From Cheiracanthium punctorium (Eukaryota > Arthropoda > Arachnida > Araneae > Cheiracanthiidae), in contig JAWZYV010013530.1 in the NCBI GenBank assembly GCA_038373885.1, positions 558,001 to 622,000 on the forward strand: 64,000 nucleotides of DNA, in the 5' to 3' direction. The translations under genes were made by a program, and so were the position numbers. Within the stretch, counting starts at the first letter, position 1, and every line of letters starts with the position of its first letter. The notes beneath the pieces were generated by a model. That model ran no database searches. It worked only from the letters and a program-made list of their open reading frames with translations, and was not told the origin of the DNA. Shown here piece after piece: positions 63,201-64,000 of this stretch.

Positions 63201-64000
63201 CTGGTAGGTGATAAGCTCCCTGGATGACTACTGTCCGTGGTATCACTACTTTCATGACATCTTTTGGTAAGTTCTCGCAACTCGGGAACAGTTTGTACTT
63301 TTAAAGTCACAACATCTTGCGAAGACCGAATGAGTTCGATAATTTTTTCTCTGGGCTTATTTTCTACAACAACATTGTTAACTTCTAAAAGCCTGTCACC
63401 AGGTAATAAACCAGTATCATTTGTTTTTCCGAGACTGCTTGGCTCTGCAAATACTATGGCATGCCTTGACTCAACGTCAGGTGAGTGGCGTTCTAGCACT
63501 GCAGCGCATCTCAAAGCAAATCCAAAATCTCCTGTCGGCTGCCTCCTAATTGTTAAAGTTCTCACAGGAGTAGCAGGCAAATAAGTGATGGGTGGGAGTC
63601 GGAAATTTGATGAATATGACTTCCACCGAATACCGTAACCTCCCTGTTCACCTGGTGGTACCTGCGATGGAGGTGCTGATGGTACACTGGGCTTGGCAGG
63701 ACTCTGCATTAAATTACTAGAAAAGCTTAAGTTGCTCTCAGCAGCACCACTGCTACCTGGATGGTTCATTTGGTCCATAAATGCCATCATTTCATTGGTC
63801 AAATTAGCAGTACCCAGATGTAACGATGCCATGGAATATGTACTACCTTGTGGAGATGGTGTTGTTTCAATGTTCCCAGCAACCTGGTTAGGTTTCACCA
63901 GCAAAGTAGGTTTCTTGGGTATGGGAGGAGGTTTCCTGGAAGGACTACCAGATTTGCTTGGATCAACATTAGTAAGGCTGCTACCAGAAGGACTGGAGTC
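20982..64000 (-). CDS. MYO18A: Unconventional myosin XVIII heavy chain (PDZ-containing), partial gene, 19 exons
   Basis: Seen: 19 minus-strand exons join with compatible phases into one reading frame of 1195 codons. The order is a Pro/Ser-rich N-terminus, PDZ domain (about residues 148-240 of the window peptide), SH3-like segment, motor head with P-loop GRSGSGKT, switch I NANATRF, switch [11 protein letters not shown]1-helix region ending VHKQGFP, two IQ-like motifs, the post-IQ WPWWRL motif, then the start of a coiled coil. Known: the PDZ plus divergent P-loop and switch II combination defines class XVIII (vertebrate MYO18A, fly Mhcl). These are actin-binding, very weak ATPases working in cytoskeletal or Golgi and muscle structures. 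Odd: switch II ends in Gln where most myosins have Glu, and the SH1 Cys is replaced by His. The first exon continues past 64000 and the coiled-coil tail is missing on the left. Exon boundaries are hand-called from splice signals; no transcript evidence was available. Confidence 0.9.
21206..21349 (-). CDS. MYO18A: Myosin XVIII exon 18 (second IQ and neck end)
   Basis: 48 codons, phase 0. [20 protein letters not shown] then [11 protein letters not shown]. An IQ-like motif (C-I-Q-x-x-x-R-K-F-L) runs into the W-x-W-W-R-L-x-x-K-V-x-P-L-L junction that precedes the coiled coil in class II and XVIII myosins. Acceptor cag, donor gtaag. Confidence 0.93.
22080..22692. mobile_element. Foldback-type MITE with ~130-bp imperfect inverted ends
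   Basis: The arm at 22088-22215 (gagcactttcagcacac, atttgccaccccctcat, tttgtgcatgtgcgacg) pairs with 22553-22685 read backwards (gcacatgtgcaaatagag, gtgtgccaaaagtgcttg). It lies in the intron between exons 17 and 18, ending about 45 bp from the exon 17 donor. Confidence 0.7.
22736..22864 (-). CDS. MYO18A: Myosin XVIII exon 17 (first IQ motif)
   Basis: 43 codons, phase 0. [20 protein letters not shown] is the end of the converter (V-F-x-R-x-G-x-L-A-x-L-E). [13 protein letters not shown] is the first IQ-type light-chain site, with Phe instead of Ile. Its donor lies only about 45 bp from a foldback repeat in the next intron. Confidence 0.92.
23775..23941 (-). CDS. MYO18A: Myosin XVIII exon 16 (converter)
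   Basis: Encodes [20 protein letters not shown] then [23 protein letters not shown]-x-x-x-x-x-x-E-F-R-x-R-[FY] opens the converter and Y-R-x-G-x-[ST]-Q is the segment before the lever arm. ctag acceptor and gtat donor. Confidence 0.92.
23984..24923. repeat. Interspersed repeat family related to 40765-41975
   Basis: aggaggcaaaaatagtatca and gccagtttagcagccatttt recur at 40780 and 41890. The far end (gcacctgaaaaggcaac in reverse) is weakly similar to the start, so it may be a DNA element with poor ends. Intronic (exons 15-16). Confidence 0.45.
24924..26416. other. Intron 15 sequence, no further feature
   Basis: AT-rich intron between exons 15 and 16; only short non-coding frames. Confidence 0.5.
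26417..26621 (-). CDS. MYO18A: Myosin XVIII exon 15 (SH2/SH1 helices)
   Basis: Encodes [20 protein letters not shown], a linker, then [26 protein letters not shown] corresponds to F-V-R-C-I-x-P, and [10 protein letters not shown] to VLEGIRICRK, so the reactive SH1 cysteine is replaced by His. Phase 1 exit completes Gly with exon 16. Confidence 0.93.
28069..28249 (-). CDS. MYO18A: Myosin XVIII exon 14 (loop 2 region)
   Basis: Encodes [20 protein letters not shown], a Ser/Arg-rich stretch with [13 protein letters not shown], and ends [13 protein letters not shown]. This is the variable, positively charged actin-binding loop 2 equivalent. The donor is gtaaac after the Val codon (28069), chosen because exon 15 then continues the frame as DGLIDLL. 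Confidence 0.88.
28795..28957 (-). CDS. MYO18A: Myosin XVIII exon 13
   Basis: Encodes [20 protein letters not shown] then [18 protein letters not shown] and NLLQESQ. F-x-V-x-H-F-x-G-x-N-x-V-x-Y-x-V-T-G-W-L matches the lower 50-kDa FxIxHYAGxVxYxxxGWL motif. Both flanking phases fit. Confidence 0.92.
29702..29927 (-). CDS. MYO18A: Myosin XVIII exon 12
   Basis: Encodes [20 protein letters not shown], an insertion-like stretch, then [20 protein letters not shown] and [21 protein letters not shown] is the motor strut region (G-I-x-x-x-L-D-E-E in myosin II). Phase 0 entry, phase 1 exit. Confidence 0.9.
30148..30376 (-). mobile_element. tRNA-derived SINE candidate with target duplication
   Basis: Minus strand: an A-box-like tgtatggtggataa is followed about 50 nt later by the B-box-like gaggttcgatc, then a body and a 3' A-run (plus-strand T-run 30151-30161). 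The 8-bp tctgacta flanks it (30140-30147 and 30377-30384). Pol III boxes, A-tail and duplication together support a SINE; the parent tRNA is not identified. Confidence 0.72.
30689..31160. repeat. Second copy of the actttccgaaca family
   Basis: Opens actttccgaacatgcacc, then a GTAT/GT microsatellite (about 30810-30860) and about 1.5 tandem units containing gcaagaccggtattgatttt. Intronic (exons 11-12). Confidence 0.75.
31988..32131. mobile_element. hAT-type MITE, 144 bp, perfect 8-bp duplication
   Basis: Ends caggggcggccc and gggccgctcctg are inverted copies. tttgtaac flanks both sides exactly (31980-31987, 32132-32139). Non-coding. Confidence 0.85.
32270..32520. repeat. Partial third copy of the ~175-bp tandem unit family
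   Basis: Contains ggaaattcttgaaagtgtgc and ggtgcattcgactgagctta, matching units at 16186-16760. No terminal actttccgaaca is seen here. Confidence 0.65.
32669..33021 (+). pseudogene. LINE ORF2 fragment: RNase H domain
   Basis: Frame starting [19 protein letters not shown], then [17 protein letters not shown] and [21 protein letters not shown] of AELIAI, D of LTDSRS and the S-H-x(5)-N-E-x-A-D block are the RNase H active-site landmarks of jockey/I-type non-LTR retrotransposons. The frame stops at 33019-33021, where a repeat block begins; the matching C-terminus resumes at 34352. Confidence 0.88.
33012..34250. repeat. Compound inverted and tandem repeat block inside the LINE
   Basis: Arms 33012-33190 and 33401-33588 are inverted copies, about 90% alike. 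The loop between them carries a ~165-bp unit in reverse orientation that is repeated twice forward at 33605-33757 and 33771-33928 (atctccagcgataaacatta, agtgaacaataaat). Two further ~190-bp direct copies follow (33889-34078, 34082-34250; gacccttagggtaggaattt-like). An AT microsatellite closes it. No coding. Confidence 0.8.
34352..34623 (+). pseudogene. LINE ORF2 fragment: C-terminal Cys motif domain
   Basis: Two frames joined by a shift near 34400: [15 protein letters not shown], then [60 protein letters not shown] and LLDLA before TAG at 34621. C-x-x-C followed by ASPAH-L is the usual end of jockey/I-type ORF2 in arthropods. It belongs with the RNase H piece at 32669-33021, displaced by the block between. 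Confidence 0.8.
34825..34974. mobile_element. TA-flanked MITE, family A copy 1
   Basis: Left tactggcttgaatataacgc and right gggccaatacag are inverted versions of one end, flanked by TA. Same family as 47816-47980 and 50019-50167. The size and ends suggest a pogo/Tc-type non-autonomous element. Confidence 0.75.
35476..35668 (-). CDS. MYO18A: Myosin XVIII exon 11 (switch II)
   Basis: Encodes [20 protein letters not shown] followed by QNPATCGR, then [19 protein letters not shown] and ERYLQ. LDCPGFQ is switch II (usual D-I-x-G-F-E), with Gln in place of the catalytic Glu. The next block is the relay/loop region N-Y-x-x-E-R-L-Q-x-L-F-H. gcag acceptor, gtaaaa donor. Confidence 0.93.
35774..36594. 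other. Non-coding intron sequence
   Basis: Contains a block similar to the start of other short repeats here (gcatctgcca...ccttggtct, also near 24640) but no resolvable element. Confidence 0.4.
36595..37055. repeat. Interspersed repeat family B, copy 1
   Basis: ctaactattgtaaatatgca and atagtttttctacaggaaaa recur in altered form at 39545-39975 and 49135-49375, in the same orientation. Non-coding. Confidence 0.65.
37080..37220 (+). repeat. Minisatellite, ~21-bp unit
   Basis: About seven variants of catttgggagcagaaaaatt, some with the cacctcgggagcag extension, giving 21- and 31-bp spacings. Confidence 0.9.
37841..38314. mobile_element. hAT-like MITE candidate
   Basis: Perfect 12-bp inverted ends cagtggtgtagt / actacaccactg. 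No matching 8-bp flanks were found, so the duplication may be lost. Interior has a G-run near 38090 and moderate GC. Confidence 0.55.
38504..38679. mobile_element. hAT-like MITE candidate
   Basis: Ends caggggcggccct and ggccggccctg are imperfect inverted copies; flanks do not match. Resembles the better supported 31988-32131 element at its ends. Confidence 0.5.
38846..39030 (+). repeat. Tandem duplication, 91-bp unit, GC-rich
   Basis: gacgtattcggcgcagaccg starts at 38846 and again at 38937. Each unit contains several cggcgca hexamer-type sub-repeats and aaaagcgcagttcggcgcaa. GC content is well above the surroundings. Confidence 0.88.
39545..39975. repeat. Interspersed repeat family B, copy 2
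   Basis: Matches 36595-37055 at ctctaactggagtaaatatg and at the tttctacagaaacattcaaa region. Confidence 0.65.
40765..41975. repeat. Copy of the 23984 family, split by the 40809-41870 insertion
   Basis: Left part 40765-40808 and right part 41871-41975 align consecutively with 23984-24130, so this was one repeat before the insertion. Confidence 0.7.
40809..41870. mobile_element. Non-autonomous DNA transposon with aagctt-rich subterminal repeats
   Basis: Ends ccagacagcaca / tgtgctgtctgg are perfect inverted copies. About 180 bp at the left and 80 bp at the right are packed with caagcttg/aagctt palindromes. It interrupts another repeat: flanking pieces aaaaataggatca (left) and gccagtttagtagccatttt (right) are continuous at 23990-24090. 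No open frame in 1062 bp. Confidence 0.8.
42214..42312 (-). CDS. MYO18A: Myosin XVIII exon 10, with tandem acceptors
   Basis: Encodes [20 protein letters not shown] then [12 protein letters not shown]. Two in-frame AG acceptors lie 6 nt apart (ctagatctag, 42307-42316), so the exon could start at 42312 or 42306. Both keep the frame and differ by two residues. Reading further upstream in the other frame brings a stop, so a longer exon is excluded. Confidence 0.83.
42400..42538 (-). CDS. MYO18A: Myosin XVIII exon 9
   Basis: Encodes [20 protein letters not shown] then [17 protein letters not shown] and VSGKVSP. The AQKAA-LLGCS-E-L pattern is the class XVIII form of the segment after exon 8. Phase 2 exit (ag) into exon 10. 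Confidence 0.88.
43328..43981. mobile_element. Tc1/mariner-superfamily element, internally deleted
   Basis: Long inverted ends (about 110 bp) beginning cagggtgagtacaaatg on the left and the complement of caggtgagtacaaatg on the right, flanked by TA (43326-43327, 43982-43983). The interior holds only the 3' part of a transposase frame. Confidence 0.9.
43647..43872 (+). pseudogene. Mariner-type transposase C-terminus with three stops
   Basis: Reads [14 protein letters not shown], stop, [20 protein letters not shown], then [15 protein letters not shown], stop, [15 protein letters not shown] is the third catalytic block. Stops TGA (43647) and TAG replace the Trp codons expected in the usual W-P-P-R-S-P-D-L and F-L-W-G-Y-V-K; a third replaces a residue near the end. 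Catalytically dead. Confidence 0.85.
44279..44390. repeat. Mirror microsatellite (CT)n-(AT)n-(AG)n
   Basis: A CT run (from about 44284) passes into a long AT run and then an AG run. The CT and AG arms are complementary, so the whole tract is one hairpin-capable palindrome. Intronic. Confidence 0.95.
45399..45915 (-). pseudogene. Broken ORF of unidentified, probably repetitive, family
   Basis: Minus-strand pieces: [60 protein letters not shown], then in a second frame [15 protein letters not shown], a Lys run from an A-tract (about 45549-45570), then [12 protein letters not shown] and [19 protein letters not shown]. Order and style look like one protein with a frameshift near 45670 and an A-tract expansion. 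I have an unverified impression of similar multi-copy hypothetical proteins in arthropod genomes. Function unknown. Confidence 0.45.
46201..46372 (-). pseudogene. Cys-rich small ORF upstream of the 45399-45915 remnant
   Basis: 57 codons from [23 protein letters not shown] then [21 protein letters not shown]-x-x-C and C-x-x-C pairs look like a small zinc-binding module. It lies just upstream on the same strand as the unidentified broken ORF and could be its first exon (a tttttgcag acceptor-like site lies between), or an unrelated repeat. The hAT insertion at 46384 sits directly 5' of it. Confidence 0.3.
46384..47430. mobile_element. hAT-type transposon, non-autonomous, perfect 8-bp duplication
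   Basis: Inverted ends cagtggcggcccgtgg / ccacgagccgccactg. atgcacac flanks both sides exactly (46376-46383, 47431-47438). 1047 bp with A- and T-runs and no transposase. Confidence 0.92.
47816..47980. mobile_element. TA-flanked MITE, family A copy 2
   Basis: ctgtattggcctgaatataa at the left and ttcaggccaatactg at the right; TA on each side. Best-preserved copy of the family at 34825-34974. Confidence 0.82.
48442..48586 (-). CDS. MYO18A: Myosin XVIII exon 8
   Basis: Encodes [20 protein letters not shown] and then [17 protein letters not shown], the I-L-x-A-I-x-H-L-G helix of the myosin upper 50-kDa domain. ttgcag acceptor; ends phase 1 before gtaaat. Confidence 0.9.
49135..49375. repeat. Interspersed repeat family B, copy 3 (partial)
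   Basis: ctttccaacaaagctaaaaa and the tgtctatctctgccc region resemble 36630-36690; shorter and more diverged. Confidence 0.5.
49727..49965. mobile_element. MITE with ~50-bp inverted ends
   Basis: Left aaaggttaaaaacacttaaa and right ttttaagtgttttaacctt pair as inverted copies, extending inward to gcagctttctgtgg / ccactgaaagctgc. 239 bp, non-coding, intronic. Confidence 0.75.
50019..50167. mobile_element. TA-flanked MITE, family A copy 3, inverted
   Basis: ccgaatataatgcgg at the left and cattcgggccaatat at the right; the interior matches the other copies in reverse (caagataattagaaaaatc). Confidence 0.7.
50531..50591 (-). CDS. MYO18A: Myosin XVIII exon 7 (61 nt)
   Basis: Short exon encoding [20 protein letters not shown] after one base that completes Arg. 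tttag acceptor and gtaag donor. It is supported mainly by exact phase agreement with exons 6 and 8 and by sense across the joins. Confidence 0.82.
50945..51117 (-). repeat. Putative 3' LTR of the gypsy element
   Basis: Starts TGTAACAATCG on the minus strand right after the polypurine tract. The outer end at 50945 is set by the matching catta flank; it ends in ggattttg rather than the usual CA, so that edge is uncertain. Confidence 0.6.
51113..52846 (-). CDS. Ty3/gypsy pol fragment: RNase H and integrase
   Basis: 577-aa open frame. Residues 1-100 are the RNase H C-terminal part ([34 protein letters not shown]). About 196-236 is the H2C2 zinc module ([23 protein letters not shown]). The integrase core has D265 (SIDLFGP), D325 (ISDNGSQF) and E360 ([11 protein letters not shown]). 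The C-terminus is basic ([10 protein letters not shown]) and the stop falls inside the LTR start. The apparent Met comes from the deletion junction, so this is not a native start. The integrase triad is intact, but without RT and gag the element cannot move by itself. Confidence 0.93.
   Translation of the reverse strand: MEERVIEYASRLLNSAERNYSTTEREALAVIWALNKFRGYIDGSEITVASDHQPLRWLMSLKSPSGQLARWALQLQEFNLKIEYIPGKANVIADMLSRPSCGHPPKDSCELCSVVVDIPARKPSDLRFNQMKDEELKKIINSFESDQKSVDYYNWTERGYIMNQGVLYRYSPSSDSEEAQLVVPSHEKEKIMKVYHDSPTAGHYGAEGTYDRISKRYYWTGMRSYIANYVKNCAECNRYKPSNQKPSGLLQTPVYSQRFEVLSIDLFGPLPESKSGKKWIFIVEDCATRWVELFALKQATAKECATTLLEEVILRYGLPRRLISDNGSQFVSGVMQQLCFLLDIKQSLIPVYHPQANPVERKNRDLKPRLAILVDNEHDSWEEKLPTIRFAMNTAKCDTTGQSAAYLQFGRELRTVDDVQHDIRAVIYNDNFVPEITPYLKRFANISKEIKERVEIKQDQRKKYADRKRQQGPNFIPGDKVWVTSHPVSKASNHKTAKFMPKRDGPYVILTQRSPTTFEIASLDNPHEPLATYHSSALKLCHNSDATPVAPITKRGRPPKKPPGSSLGRRQNQRGRM
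52843..52914 (-). repeat. 5' LTR stub (72 bp) of the gypsy element
   Basis: Matches 51046-51117 with one difference (gacgtcatt versus gacgccatt). It fuses to pol at ccatgg, a hexamer also present at position 67-72 of the 3' LTR. Confidence 0.85.
53281..54508. mobile_element. TA-flanked element with ~230-bp inverted ends
   Basis: Left cagggtgtccagtgctaac and the complement of the right end, cagggtgtccagtgttaac, continue to match for about 230 bp (ttgcaaaaatgcttta, caattccta, caaaaattacagaattta versus caaaatttaat). TATA on both sides. No open frame; a CA microsatellite abuts the left end and a T-run lies at 54261-54291. Confidence 0.88.
54595..54710. repeat. Repeat shared in inverted orientation with 19725-19830
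   Basis: ggcccctaataaggcttatt near 54670 is the key shared block. Confidence 0.6.
55500..55870. repeat. Interspersed repeat family C, copy 1
   Basis: gcaccaaggattcgaaaaaa and ggatgattctttacaagctg recur almost unchanged at 58100-58150, in the same orientation. Confidence 0.75.
55871..58039. other. Intron sequence between family C copies
   Basis: A T-run (about 56506-56528) and a moderately GC-rich patch (57420-57780) whose minus-strand frame ([19 protein letters not shown]) I cannot assign. No splice-supported exon. Confidence 0.4.
58040..58400. repeat. Interspersed repeat family C, copy 2
   Basis: Second copy of 55500-55870, with the same order of conserved blocks. Confidence 0.75.
58640..59620. 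repeat. Cluster of gtgggtgct / agcaccca repeats
   Basis: Apart from the MITE at 58784-58968, the region carries gtgggtgctt and its complement agcacccac at about 58665, 58685, 59215, 59465, 59535, 59570 and 59585, often as opposed pairs. It looks like diverged copies of one repeat. Related wording also occurs near 55077 and 57750. Non-coding. Confidence 0.5.
58784..58968. mobile_element. hAT-like MITE candidate, GC-rich
   Basis: Left cagtggcgtgactata and the complement of the right end, cactggcgtaactata, match with two changes. Flanks ttgtca / ttgtct are nearly identical. Interior GC content is above the surroundings. Confidence 0.65.
59650..60180. repeat. Interspersed repeat, inverted relative to 18790-19290
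   Basis: Shares ttttaattatttttcattca and gctaacaccacc-type blocks with the reverse complement of 18790-19290. Confidence 0.6.
60830..60930 (-). CDS. MYO18A: Myosin XVIII exon 6
   Basis: Encodes [20 protein letters not shown] then [13 protein letters not shown], matching the LLEKSRV...ERNFHIFY block that follows switch I in myosin heads. Ends with two bases (ag) that make Arg with exon 7. The following intron is the largest in the window, about 10.2 kb. Confidence 0.9.
61132..61274 (-). CDS. MYO18A: Myosin XVIII exon 5 (switch I)
   Basis: Contains [20 protein letters not shown], the switch I region (canonical N-x-N-S-S-R-F), followed by [13 protein letters not shown]. First two bases complete a Gly codon from exon 4; ends phase 0 after SLQ. 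Confidence 0.92.
61366..61576 (-). CDS. MYO18A: Myosin XVIII exon 4 (P-loop)
   Basis: Starts [20 protein letters not shown] and carries the ATP-binding P-loop [13 protein letters not shown]. The canonical loop is GESGAGKT; Glu to Arg and Ala to Ser are class XVIII-like. Ends with one extra base (phase 1) that joins exon 5 as Gly. Confidence 0.92.
61675..61851 (-). CDS. MYO18A: Myosin XVIII exon 3 (motor start)
   Basis: 59 codons, phase 0. Contains [19 protein letters not shown] and [20 protein letters not shown], the head segment equivalent to the Y-T-Y-x-G core of other myosins. Donor gtac follows SEK. Confidence 0.9.
62233..62424 (-). CDS. MYO18A: Myosin XVIII exon 2 (pre-motor, SH3-like region)
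   Basis: 64 codons, phase 0 at both ends, AG acceptor at 62425-62426 and gtaa donor. Encodes [20 protein letters not shown] and ends EEDVEK. This corresponds to the SH3-like N-terminal subdomain of the myosin head (V/I-W-V-x-H-x-G-F-x-A). Confidence 0.9.
63182..64000 (-). CDS. MYO18A: Myosin XVIII exon 1 of window (N-terminal, PDZ domain), partial
   Basis: 273 codons, open to the window edge, so the true start codon lies outside. Begins with a low-complexity Pro/Lys/Ser stretch ([10 protein letters not shown]). The PDZ domain runs from about RTLTIRRQ to VVTLKVQTV; its carboxylate-binding loop reads DFGFAL, a GLGF variant typical of MYO18A. Donor gtaagt follows the codons KTV. A TTG codon near 63904 is internal and not a start. 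Confidence 0.9.

Overview
This is animal nuclear DNA: AT-rich, intron-dense and crowded with transposable elements. The only host gene I can support is an unconventional myosin of class XVIII (MYO18A / Drosophila Mhcl type) on the minus strand. I placed 19 coding exons between 20982 and 64000. All have GT-AG junctions and all reading phases agree, giving 3585 nt (1195 codons). The gene is incomplete at both ends. The N-terminal exon runs off the right edge. The long coiled-coil tail should follow exon 19, but no further exon is visible in the left 21 kb. The introns (up to about 10 kb), the mix of Penelope, Tc1, Tigger, hAT, gypsy and LINE elements, and the LINE 3' domain suggest an arthropod. 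A chelicerate such as a spider is my guess, not proven.

Layout. 1-20981 holds no recognisable host exon and is a graveyard of mobile elements: an intact Tc1 element with an open 346-aa transposase (4030-5438), a 2.5-kb hAT-type insertion with a perfect 8-bp target duplication (6472-9020), a MITE (10278-10807), a 5'-truncated Penelope-like element with a GIY-YIG domain and perfect 56-bp inverted ends (11400-12478), a decayed Tigger/pogo element with both ends (12849-15984), a repeat containing a ~175-bp tandem array (16003-16828), and two inverted copies of a ~420-bp unit, one of which carries a hammerhead-ribozyme-like motif (17795-18215 and 19848-20275).

20982-31000 carries myosin exons 19 to 12 (IQ neck, converter and the end of the motor), with a foldback MITE and a tRNA-type SINE. 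31000-42000 is the intronic repeat zone around exon 11. It has a LINE 3' end split by a 1.2-kb inverted/tandem repeat block, minisatellites, and a non-autonomous DNA transposon nested in another repeat. 42214-50591 carries exons 10 to 7, with a mariner-type remnant, a hAT insertion and an unidentified broken ORF. 50592-60829 is the largest intron; it contains an internally deleted gypsy element and a TA-flanked element with ~230-bp inverted ends. 60830-64000 carries exons 6 to 1: PDZ domain, SH3-like region and P-loop.

The myosin should be a PDZ-myosin with a divergent, probably ATPase-weak motor: the switch II acidic residue is Gln and the SH1-helix cysteine is absent. All other coding sequence is selfish DNA. 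I saw no tRNA or rRNA genes and no CRISPR arrays.
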